Shown piece after piece: positions 53,828-64,000 of a stretch of 64,000 nucleotides of DNA (its first letter is position 1; the number at the start of each line of letters is the position of its first letter). The stretch is from assembly GCF_028389875.1 (NCBI RefSeq), contig NC_084702.1, positions 70,777,582 to 70,841,581 of the forward strand, given 5' to 3'. The translations under genes and the position numbers were made by a program. The DNA is from Rhea pennata. Lineage: Eukaryota; Chordata; Aves; Rheiformes; Rheidae. The notes under the pieces are model-generated. The model was not told the origin of the DNA. It was given only the letters and a program-made list of their open reading frames with translations, and did no database searches.

Positions 53828-56800
53828 ATGGCCACAGCCTTTACCTCGAAGATGAGCCAGGTCCTGATGACTCCTGAGCCCCACTACATCCCTGGGTAAG
53901 CACAGTGGCCAGTGCTGGACTAACTGGTCTTAGGGAAGCAGCTGTACCCCTGTGCAGGGACCCCTGTCCCAGGGTGGCCTCTGTGCCAAGGCCCACAGGG
54001 CTTCCCCCAAGGCAGGGCTGCCCTTGCCCACCCCACTGGGCACTGCTGTTGCTTCCCAGGCCAGCCCTGCACTCCCCAGAAGCCCTCTCACCTCCTCCTA
54101 TCAGTACTGGGCTCCCTGCCCTTGCCAGCTTCTCCGGCACCCAGAGCAGTTTTTCTCTCGATGAAGGGAAGGGAGGGAGATGTCACCAGGACAGTTCCCT
54201 AGGGCCTCAAAAGCCACCAGCTCACAGTGACATTGTGTACAGGACTGCCATAGCAACTTTCCTCTGTGGCCAGGAGCTGCAGCAAGGAGCGAGGTGGCAC
54301 GGTGAAACGCCACCTCCGCTGCTTCCCCGCTGGCAATGCTGGCCTCAGCGATCTCAGTGCCCCCAGGGTGCTACTTGCCTCTCCCAGGGCCACTGTGAAC
54401 TTAGAGATTCGCTCTGGGACTGGGGGGCAAGCATGCATGTTTCCATGTGAAATAGGCTGTTCCCATGGGTGCCAGCACCCAAGAGCACCCAAGGCAGGTC
54501 CCTCTGGCCAGGATGGGGGGCAAGTGGGTTTAGAGGTGCAGATAGTCTTTGGTGGAGTGGGTGGTTGCTTGAGAGAGCTGATCTGTGCTGTTCAGCTGCA
54601 GTGCATTTCCCACAGCCCTTTAGCTCCAGGCATGAGAGATCAGCTGTGCAGGGCTGCTCCCTGTGGCCTCCAGCATCTCCCGAAATGGGAAGATTGGTCC
54701 GCAGGAGTAAGGTGTGGTTACCCTGCTGTGCTTGGGAGGGTCCTGGCCCTGTATGCATCAACATCCCAGCTCTCTCCCTGCTTGCCCTGCCTAAATGTTC
54801 AGCTCCATCCCAGTTCTCACTGCCTGTCCTATCCCACATACATCACCACAGCTCTCCCTGCATCTCCTGCCCCATGTGCACCCCCATCCCAGCTCTCTCT
54901 ACCTGCCTGCCCGGTGTCCATACCCTCCCAGCAATCCCTGCCCAGCCAAGGGTGAGCTTCTGGGCACACACACACACACACACACACAGTTGTAGCATGG
55001 CAGCTCAGGTGAAGCGGAAGGGCGAGCATGGCAGGGCTACAGTGCTGGGACTCAGCATTGTCCAGTGTGACTCTCCCAACCTTGGGGCTGCCTTCACTTT
55101 GCCATGGCAGCTACACTGGTTACTGTCCTCACTACAAGTTCAGTGTGGGGAAGACTTACGGGCAGCAGACGTTCCAGCTCCTGACCAGCCCAGAGGCCTC
55201 ACACCACAGCCAGCTAGTGTTGCAGCCGACTCGCTGGTCCTGCCGAGACACTGAGCTCCAAGACCTGCCAGGGGAGCTGCGAGCCTGCTGGGGGGCAGGC
55301 ACTCAGCCCCTGAGCTCCATCGTCATCCCCGGATATTCAGGTAGGAAGAAGCCATCCTGGCACAAGGTGGCGAACTGCAGTACCAGCCTACCTGAATGAG
55401 CATCCCAGCTGCTTCTCTGTCCCCAGCTGTTTGCCCTTGTGAAGCACAGCAGGAGCCACAAGATGATACCCCAGGGCAGACCAGAGGGTGTGCTGTGAAG
55501 GTCCCTTAGGACTCCTGGTCACTAGCTGGTCTTCCCCTCTGAGCTGGTACATGTTCCTCCAGCTGGCATGTACCTCTGTGCTCCTATGCACCCTCAGCAC
55601 CCCCAAAACCATGTTCTCATCCCATGCCTTTACCTCCCCCATGTCTGAGTCCCGCAGCCCTCCCCACTGCCCTGGAGCAGGCCTTGTACCATGAATAGGC
55701 TCTTCTTCGCTTCCCATGTGTTGGATTTTCTGCTCCCAGGATTCATCCCCAGAGCTCAGCACTTCTTTGCCAAGACCTACTCTGAGATCTGCAAGGAGGC
55801 CAGGAGCGACTTTGCCAAGCAAAGGCTGAGAGCTGCCAGCAAGGCACAGGCCTGGCTGAAGACACAACTGTTGTCACAGGACCCTGCACAGGAGAGTGAT
55901 ATGAGACAGGCTGGGGTGAGTGCGCATCTTGCCATCAGCCCAGGGCTGTCCCCCACCTTGCTCTGTGCCCATGGCACACAGCACATTGCAACCACAGTGA
56001 GGAGTGGGCACATGAGCTGGGATCAGCAGCCAGCACCCATCCCTCCCTCCATCTCCACCTGTATCCCAAAGCGCCCACCTTTCTGCCACTAGATTCCTGC
56101 TGAGAGGGTGCTGAGGGATGCTGAATCTCATGTGCTAGCAGCTGGCTGAGACACCCTCTCCAGATCAGGGCCTGATCCAGGGCATGGCAGCACCAGGGGC
56201 TCCTAGCCCGGTTGCCCCTGCCCCTGGTGGTACTCACGGCTCCATGTCCCCTCCAGGATTCCATGGCTGATCCCCCAGGGCCAGGTTGCCACCAGGGCCA
56301 CCTAGCCACAGCAGCAGCGTTGGTAGCCTCTGCCCCATATGCGTGGCTGCATGCCTTCCAGTCGCAGCGCTTTCCCTATTCCATGGAAGATGATGACCCC
56401 CAAAAACATTTCATCTCAGGTGAGGCTGCAAGGAGAGGGGCAGGGCTGGGCTACCAGTGGGATGGTAAGGGGATACCACTCTGATGGGCTCTCTGTATCC
56501 CCTTTGAGGCAATACCCAAGGAGTGCTAGTTGGAGGGAGTGAGAGGTGGGCATGGGAGGGGCCCAGTACAGCCCAAATGTCCCCTAGGTGGCTTGGGGGG
56601 TGCCAGGCCTTCTGACAACTGCACGTAGCCAGTGCTGGCCTCATTACAGGATCTCTCTTGTAACCTGTGCAGGCTTCACAGGCTTTGTGCCCCGTGCCCG
56701 GTTCCTAATTGGGACAGGCTACCCAATAACTGCCAACCGGGCTCTGCTTGAGTTTAGCCAGATGGCCCGGAAGAAAGGTGGCAGGAATGAGACCAAAGAA

Positions 56801-57844
56801 GGCAGCACCATCCTCCCACTCCTGGGAAAGACCTATCCAGTGGAAATGGGCCTGCTACCTCACTACGCAGGCTATGTCCCAGGTGAGTGTCCAACAGCAA
56901 ACAGCCATAGCCACACACCTTCCTTCTGGAGAAATCAGCTTTCACCCCCAACATACTCCTCTAAATCTAGCAACAGTGTTTTGGCATGAAAAGACTGCAA
57001 AGGCCAGAAATCCTATAGCTGCAACCCCAAATCCAGCCTCTCATGCCCTAATTGTTCAACTATGGCTCACCACATCTGAGGCAGCCTCAGCAGCAAGCAC
57101 CCCGTCATTGTCAGTGTGGGAAAAGCTGGCACTTCGTGTCTGTTAATAGCACACAGGGTGCTGGCAATTCCCTCTTCTGCCATACGCCTGACTCAGCATT
57201 CCCATTTGGGAGCACACAGACTCCTTCCTCTTTTTGGCCAACCTGCACAAATGGGAAGAGCAGCCTGCCCTGTGCCATTTGTAAGTAGATCTGCCCACAG
57301 CACCCCTCTGAAGGGTTAAAGCAGCCCATGTGCAAGCTGTGGCCATTTTGAGCCTCCCTAGGTTAGGACAGGGGGTTGTGCTGCTTCATTTATGGACTTT
57401 TAAACCTGATTGAGGCTACAGTCTGCAGCAGTGGAGTCAAACTCCAATATGATATCCTCATAAAAAAAGCTGGAGCCTTAATCAGAGTTTTTCTCTCTCC
57501 TCAGAGCTACTTGGGGGTAAGGGAAAGGGATGAATGGGCTCTCAAGGGGTCATTCCTGCAGGATCTAGGAACCCTGTGCTGTGCAGTCTAAGTTTAATGC
57601 TCCAGAGTCCTTCTGTGTCAAGTGACCCATAGCCAGGGAGTCTCACAGCCAGGTTGTCCTAGGCTCCAGCTTTTAGCCTTGTGGCCCATGCTGAAACCAC
57701 TCTTTTTACTGCCTCCTTCCCACACTATTCAGGACTTCCTCCTTGTTGCCCACAGGTTACAAGTTCCAGTTTGGCCATACTTACGGTCACCTTACTCACA
57801 ACGCCCTTGGCCTAAACACCCTCAAGAAGCAGATGCCAGACTAA
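53828..57844 (+). CDS. CIMIP2B: Ciliary microtubule inner protein 2B (FAM166B), complete
   Basis: Six exons: 53828-53895, 55111-55340, 55740-55915, 56257-56419, 56673-56882 and 57756-57844. They join in phase to 936 nt (311 codons plus TAA). The protein has the family's repeated microtubule-binding blocks: PEPHYIPGYTGYCPHYKFSV near the N-terminus, IPGYSGFIPRAQ, PYSMEDDDPQKHFISGFTGF, HYAGYVPGYKFQFGHTYGH and a LNTLKKQMPD end, all close to human FAM166B. Members of this family lie inside the doublet microtubules of motile cilia and sperm flagella. The start (AAGCCATGG) has a good Kozak context and gives the expected N-terminus. The product is slightly longer than the human one, mainly in the middle exons. 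It is convergent with RUSC2, as expected from 9p13.3 synteny. Confidence 0.94.
54750..54960. repeat. Same minisatellite family in CIMIP2B intron 1
   Basis: Copies of the same unit (ATCCCAGCTCTCTCCCTGCT, CTGCCCCATGTGCACCCCCA) recur here, about 1.1 kb from the first array and on the other side of CIMIP2B exon 1. Confidence 0.75.
54965..54988. repeat. (CA)12 microsatellite
   Basis: Twelve CA dinucleotides directly after the minisatellite, in intron 1 of CIMIP2B. Confidence 0.97.
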
Positions 57845-58679
57845 GAATCCTGGTAGGGCATGGTGTGAATTCCTCTTTGAAACCTTTGCCCTCCCTGTCC
57901 CCAAGCATGCATAAGGAACCCCAGATGATGCTGCCTGCCAGTGTGATGCAAAGTGGAAGGGTGTTTGCAGCCCTTCTTGCTTTACCTAGGGCTGCATCCT
58001 GGTGTAGTAATGCTCCATCTTGCAGCAGGAACTTCCCTTGAAGAGACACTGCAGTCCCCAGGGTGGGTCACCCCCGCCCTACCCAGCTGCTCAGATGAGA
58101 CATACCACAATCAGATGATGTGACGTAGCTCAGCCTGAACCAACAAGTCAAAGCAATTCATTTTCAGCATGAACAAGAGATCCCAGACAGCAACAGGTTT
58201 ATGGCAAGATCAGGAGTGGTGACCCTTATTGCCAGTGCCTTCTTTCCTGCACTGAGAGCTGACAGGGTCTCCAGATTTGTACAGCGCTGCTAGTCTAGCA
58301 CTGCCAGAGCTGGAAGCAGACAAAAACACAAAGGCTTATCCAGAGGAGCAGAGAAAGAAAAGACTCAAGCAGGGGCAGCCATGTCCAACCAGGGTCTGTA
58401 AATATACCACAGGGGTGAGGAAAGGACCTCTGGTCCTGCAACTGGATGACATGGGGACTGGATTTGTTACTCTGGGCCAGGTGGGGACTAAGATCTCCAT
58501 TCTCTCATGGTCTGTGATGAGCCAAGGCTAGCTGGGGGTAATCTGTCTCTCTCTGAAGGTCCAGTGTTGGCTGTGGCTGGAGGCAGGATAAAGCCTACAA
58601 TCTGGTGACCCAGCACAGGTACCCCCTCAGGCTTTCCCCAGGGACAGGCTGAAATCACAAGGCTGTGTACCAGCAGGGA

Positions 58680-60165
58680 GCTCAATCAGCACCTTTTTTA
58701 TTAATATGCATCATAAATAAAGAAATAAATAAAGGCGAAACACCTTGTTCTAACTGGGGAATACAAATTAAATACGGTGCAACGTCCGCTAAGCGATGTA
58801 CAAGCAGGAGGTAACCTTGCAAGACCAGGGTCCCTTGCCATGGGGAAGCCAGCCCAGGCATGACACTGTGAGCAGTGTCAACCTGGCCAAGGCACCAAAT
58901 ACTGGCATGGCCTTTCACTAACACTGTTCCCCACCAGTGAGTAGCATGAACATGGCAAGGAAGGGGTTGACTGGCATTGGCTCTGCCAAGGACCCCAGGA
59001 CCCCCAGCAGCTGCTTGTACTTGTGCATGACTATGGGCCCATTTGCCCCCCCACCCCCGCCCCACGGCACTGCTCAGCAAGACCAGAAACCCTACCCCAT
59101 GGGGAACATCATCCCTCCCCCCCACCCCATCTCCCCTGCTCCCTCTGGGAACACCGCCCTGTTCTACCTATCGGGAGCACTGCCCCCTTCTCCAAAGGGC
59201 ATCCAGAGACCTGTCTTCACCCCCTCCCCTCCTAGTCCCCCTTTCTCCACTGAGCATCTCAGGACATCCTAGGCACTGGTTCCCTGATCAGTGTGGAGGG
59301 CATGGGGGATCTCTGCCCAGGGTGCCACTTCCCATTCTGGACCTACGTAACACTGAACATTCACACGCCTTCCTCACAACACCACACAACCCCTTGCCCT
59401 GCACACACACATACCATTTCCTGCCTCACCTGGCCATGGCCAGGCACAGCACAAGGCCCTGCATCGTGGCACTGCCAGGCCACAGACTGGCCTGCCCTCC
59501 CAGGGAGACATCTGACCATGTCTGGCCCATGTGATACGAGCTCTTAGTGTGGTACAATACATGGTGCACCATTATCATAGGTTAGGATAGGGCTGCTCTA
59601 GAATGGAGGAGCCTACCTTATGGTCCCCCTCAAGCCACAACACAACCTGTCAACATGGGAGAGCCTTGCAGAGATCTTGCCAACACACAGCGCTCCCACT
59701 TCTGTAGCTGATGACACCAGGTATACTGAAGGCTGCAGGCTGCACTGCTATTCCTGGGAAGGGGGCAGCCAACATCCTGTACCCTTCAGCGTGGCATGGA
59801 GCTGGGCAGAGGGGCAGCACCTGCTATGACAGGGACTGCTTGAATTCCGGCTATGTACAAGCTCACGGCTTGCGGGTGCTGGAGATGGAGTGAGGTGTAG
59901 GGGGCTCAAACAGTTCCTGGTGTGGCTGCATGCACGGTGATGCCTGGCAACACGACGTGTAGCTGGCAGGAGGCCCCACGGGCTGAGTTGGCCTTTGGCA
60001 GCTGCACGAGGAGGAGCAGGAAGGAACCACCTATAGTTACTGTATTCTGTAATGGCAAGAAGGGTAAGAAACTAGCAAGAAGCTGTGTCTGTTCCTCTGG
60101 TAGGGTGGGCTTCCCTCAGAGGACCCTCAGCAGCTCACGGTACTGTGCTCAGCCTCCCAGCCACG
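58680..60165 (-). other. RUSC2: RUSC2 3' untranslated region and poly(A) signal
   Basis: No coding exon follows the RUSC2 stop at 60166. Reading the minus strand, an AATAAA hexamer occurs at 58702-58697 inside an A/T-rich stretch (58691-58735), so the transcript probably ends near 58680. That leaves about 0.8 kb between this end and the CIMIP2B stop. The UTR is C-rich on the plus strand around 59040-59240. Confidence 0.6.
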
Positions 60166-62499
60166 TCAATAGTCCTCATCCTCTGGGTGGGTGACATACA
60201 TGATGGGCACCAGTCCCCTCTCGGAGCCGAGGCTGCACTGCAGCCAGTCACCGTCCACCTTGGAAATGACCTGCAGGATGTCCCCTTTGTTGAAGCTCAG
60301 CTGTCCTGCCTCAGTGGCAATGTGATGGCAAAGAGCTTTCACTTCACTGCAGGCAGAGGGAGAGAAAGAGTTAGCCCGCCCAGGGCACTCATCCCACTGC
60401 AGCCCAAGGAGCGGTGCAGCCACAAAGAAGCAAGCAAAGCAATTCCTCTGCCTCCTCCCCAGCCAAACTCCCCCAGCTGCTTTGTGACAGGGCCCTACAA
60501 AAGTCTTCCCTAGCTTCCCCTTGTCTGCAGGTTGCAGAATTGGGGCGGATAGGAGCAAAAACTGCTTTACTGCCCTAAACTGCCTCTGATCCACGAGTAC
60601 AAAAGGGACCAGACAAACCTCAACAGGCAAAGCAGCACGAATCCCAGCCCACCACATCCCTGCCACCTTCAGGATGGTCACACGGCACTGCTCACCAGGG
60701 AGGGTTGGGAGACAGCCCCCGAGCCGGCCGCTGCTCAGGTGACACTTCAGGTGGTTCTGTCCGCTGGGGCTCCGTCTCAGGGGCTGCTTCTCGCCGCATG
60801 CTTGCCCCAACTGTCTGTGCCACCAGCTGGAACACAGACTTGTCCAAACTCAGCCAGCCAGAGGGCAACCTGTGGGAAGGAGACAGAAGCAGGCAGTGGC
60901 AGGAAACTGTGCCTGGAGGAAAGGAACAGTTGCTTCATGGCAAGTTCATACCCTGTAAGTCTGACTGTGTACACAACATGCACTGCAGTCTCCAAGATAT
61001 ATTCTGCAGGGGGGCTCAGTAACCTCCAGACACACCATGGCCTGCTCTGGGAACAACATTTCTAGTAGCTAGAAGCAAGCAGGGTGTAGATGGAGAAGTA
61101 AAGTTGGGAGACTCCAGGTACACTGGGCAGCTTTATGCCTCCTCCCCACATGTTGTGAACAACAGTAATATTTTCATGCTCTTCTCTCACCTAGTGTGTG
61201 CTTTTGGGAGAGATAAGGTGATGACAGGGATGGAGCAGCAAGAGCCATACTAAAGGCCTCTCCCCACCTTCCCCCCGAGAGGGTCTTAGGAGTGTAGGCA
61301 GTGGCCAAGCTCAGGCACAAGAGGACAGCTAGTAAGGGAGACAGACAAAGGGTGAGAGCAGTGGGGAACAGTGGTATGGGTGGAATTAAGGCAGGCAGGC
61401 AGGCAGGGCTGATGTACTACTATAATGTAGCACAGGACTAGGCTGTTGGCCTGACTCCCATCTGCACTGCAACAATCCCAAGTTAACCAGCCCTTCCTAG
61501 CCCTAAGGCTTTCGTGTCCCTACCTGTTGGGCTGTCTGGGCTCCTTTTGCACCTTCCTGGACCCGAACAAGTGTCCCCACTTGATGGGCTGGCTGCCCTC
61601 CGATGCACTAGTGCTGTTCTCCTCTTGGGGGGCTGCTGCTGCCCCCAGCCTTTGCTGAGTCCCAGTCTCCTTCTCCTTGCTGCGCTTCAGCTCTGTAAGC
61701 ACTGAATCTGGGGGGCTGCCCATCCAGAAGGGCCAGCTTCGTTCCTTGGCCTCTTCACTGGCTGGTACTTGCTGGGGTTTTTCTGGGGGCTCTGCCACAG
61801 CCTCAGGGTTTGGCCTGCTGGCAGCCTTGGCCCTCTCCTCCAAGATGTCTTCAGTAATTGGGCAGGCCTCTGCACCCTCCACCACCCCTTCACGAGGGGG
61901 CGGTGCCTTGAGAGCCTCAGCTGATCTGGGCACAGCACTCAAAGCCTTCTTCTTCTTTTCATAGCGAATAAACTTTGAACCTTCAGCTGACCCCTCAATG
62001 TAAATCTGGGAGCTCTGCATAAGCTGATACCACCAGCCTGCCTGCTTATCTTTCTTCCCCTCCCAAGTGCTGTCTCGCACCCTCCTTCTCTCTTCTTCCT
62101 TGTCACTATCTCTGCAGGAGGCCCCCACTCCCTTGACTCTCTCGCTTGCAACTTGGTCGGGGCTGTGGCCTGGTGACATGTCACCATCTCTGGCACTTGC
62201 TCTACACGCCTCAGGGGCAGTGCTGCAACCATCAGGATCCTCACTGCTGCCTCGTGTCTGCATCAGCTGCAGGGTGGAGTGTGCAGAAAGCAGTAGGTCT
62301 TGTTTCACACGCAGCAGCTCCTTTTGTTGTTGTTGCTCTTTGCCCATCTGCATCAGGTGGTGCTCAAAAAGGAGGTCTAGGTTGAAGGGCAGCAGAGAGA
62401 GAGGCTGGAGCAGTAGCAGAAGCTCCTCAAAAAGAGGCTGGCATACACTGTGAGACAGGCACAAGAAGCCTGCTGGCTGGTAGTGTGCCAGGATGATAT
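60166..62499 (-). CDS. RUSC2: RUSC2 (RUN and SH3 domain containing 2), last three coding exons; 5' part off window
   Basis: Exons: 62499-61524 (976 nt), 60869-60696 (174 nt) and 60346-60166 (181 nt, TGA at 60168-60166), joining in phase 1-2, 2-2 and 2-stop. The first follows the RUN domain ([20 protein letters not shown]) and has a long charged, low-complexity stretch. The last encodes the C-terminal SH3 domain: [20 protein letters not shown], then [17 protein letters not shown] and [20 protein letters not shown]2 is a vesicle-trafficking adaptor that binds Rab35/Rab1-class GTPases and AP-1. The RUN-domain and N-terminal exons must lie beyond the right edge, since I see no further exon in 62500-64000. 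Confidence 0.92.
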
Positions 62500-64000
62500 C
62501 TGTAGGGCAGAAGACAGTGATTAGATCAGAGGCCCTCACCCCCTTTTGCCCACTACCAGGTTACCAAGAAGTTACTGAAGCTATGGGGAAAAGAGTCTGA
62601 ACACTAGTTTCTGGTCACAACCATGGCTGCAGCATGAGGTTCAGCACAGTGTCACTAGTCAGGGAGCACCAGACGTTCTGTGAGTAGACAAATGGCCCAG
62701 ATGGTGTTTCCAGTTCTTCTTGCAGCTTGAACTTTGACAGAATCTGCCTGTCAGACTATCCACCAGGAGAACCTCCATCACAAATGCCATGGGCATAGCA
62801 TGTGAATAAAGAGCATCAAAAAGGGTTGGCACATGTTAAGATCCTCTTTTTCCACCTCCCAGATATGAACAGGAGCTGCAGAACTGAGCCAACACAAGTT
62901 CCCCTCAGAGAAAGAGTTTCAGGAAGAGCTGAATAAACTCTTTTCAAGGAACTGACTGGGTTGAACTGTGGATCCTAACAGAAAATCAACTAGCTCTTTC
63001 CATCTGGAACATTCACCTTGCACTTCATTTGGCCGTATCTGCACCACCACTGACCACCTCTCCACCAGAGAGTTGGTTTGTGGCCATTTGGTCCCAGTAG
63101 AATAACAAACACATCACAGACAGCACTTGCACCCTGTCTCCTTCCCCTCTGTCCAACCTTCAGACTCCAGAGACCAGTAGCTATGGCTCATCCTTTCAGC
63201 TCTTAATTTTGGCTTGGAAAAGACTTGGAAAAGGAGGATTTGTAAAGGTGTCCCTCTGTTCCAAGGACAAGGGTGGTGTTTTCTGCCCCACTTCTGAGTA
63301 CAAAGGCATGTCTGCTCTCCTGGCTGTTCCAGGGAGAAGTGCTGACTGCATACACACAGCACTGGCAATGTCATCTTCTGTCAGCCCCTAAGCCTGCCAG
63401 AAGACACTAGGCTGGGCTCTTTTTGCAGTGCATGGGGCCTGGGCTGAGCACACATCAAGCCCGCAGCACTCACAGGGCATCAAGCATGTCAAGAGTGTCT
63501 ATGTCTTGTTAGGCACTTAGCACTTAGTCATGCTGCTTCTGGGTGTCAGGTAGATTGGTCAGAGCTGCTGGGTGTCTACACACTCCAGAGGGTGTCTACA
63601 CACTCCAGATACATTTCTAGTTGAAAAAAGAGACACATCCAGTAAAATCTGTTCTTTGTTTATCAGAAGGTTTTCCTTTCCATTTCCCATGCTTGAAGGG
63701 TTTCAGCCAAGCATTTACACCTCCAGTCATCCCAGATTCCTAGGTGCTGGGCAGAAATTTGCAAAAAATAAAGAAATTTAAGGAAGGTACCAAATCTTGT
63801 GAGGGCAGACTGAAGGATGTGCCTTTGGTACTGGCTGCATCTGGAAAGGACAGACATGGTTGGCCAGACTCTCCACAGCTCAGGTGTAGGAACCCGCATC
63901 GGGGTACAACTTCCACCTCCCTCCCTGTAGCTGAACAGCCCTCCAACAACCTGTACACTGGGGCTGGGTACAGTCTAGTTTTTCAGTTCAGAATAGAAGG
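62500..64000 (-). other. RUSC2: RUSC2 intron sequence up to window edge
   Basis: No exon of the RUN domain or N-terminal region is recognisable here. The next upstream exon must end in phase 1, because exon 62499-61524 starts in phase 1. Confidence 0.5.
63571..63610. repeat. Two tandem copies of a 20-nt unit
   Basis: GGTGTCTACACACTCCAGAG is followed directly by a copy that differs in the last base. It probably lies in a RUSC2 intron. Confidence 0.9.

Noticed and set aside
1-64000. CRISPR arrays, bacterial operons, tRNA or rRNA genes, endogenous retroviruses
   Set aside because: None seen. The split genes, CR1 elements and synteny show vertebrate nuclear DNA, and no LTR pairs or gag/pol/env-like frames were noticed.

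Overview
This is vertebrate nuclear DNA from a sauropsid, most likely a bird. Genes are split by GT-AG introns, both LINEs are CR1 elements with the avian-type 3' end (ATTCTRTGA), there are few other recognisable repeats, and coding exons are GC-rich. The right end carries RUSC2 next to CIMIP2B (FAM166B), the gene order of human 9p13.3; that human region corresponds to the chicken Z chromosome, so a Z location is a reasonable inference.

The main content (1-48,610) is a small, rearranged family of receptor-tyrosine-phosphatase genes, called A, B and C here. C (minus strand, 48,606 to 19,912) is complete: 30 exons join in phase into 1,387 codons encoding signal peptide, five sushi/CCP domains, fibronectin-III-like domains, a membrane-proximal domain like that of the R2B phosphatases (PTPRK/M/T/U), a transmembrane helix, an active-looking D1 phosphatase, a degenerate D2, and a C-terminal YGNFK resembling the RPTP-alpha/epsilon Grb2 site. 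B (plus strand, 10,013-17,563) is also open throughout: 10 exons give 493 codons with signal peptide, one sushi domain, the same FN3 ectodomain, a transmembrane helix and a 14-residue basic tail, but no phosphatase. It looks like a membrane-anchored, phosphatase-less (decoy-type) paralogue. A (plus strand, left edge to about 4.6 kb) is a decayed third copy.

B and C lie tail to tail. Their ectodomain segments (11,484-16,609 and 32,411-37,529) form an inverted repeat that is almost identical, introns included, while the flanking transmembrane exons differ strongly. That points to recent duplication or gene conversion confined to the ectodomain. A second inverted arm links A (1-1,870) with C (39,575-41,302), and A and B share a direct repeat over their transmembrane/tail regions.

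The right part holds CIMIP2B (plus, 53,828-57,844, complete, 311 codons) and the last three coding exons of RUSC2 (minus, 62,499-60,166, continuing off the right edge, 3'UTR to about 58,680). They are convergent. 41-48.5 kb (first intron of C), 48.8-53.4 kb and 62.5-64 kb hold no gene that I can recognise. I saw no rRNA, tRNA, CRISPR array or endogenous retrovirus.
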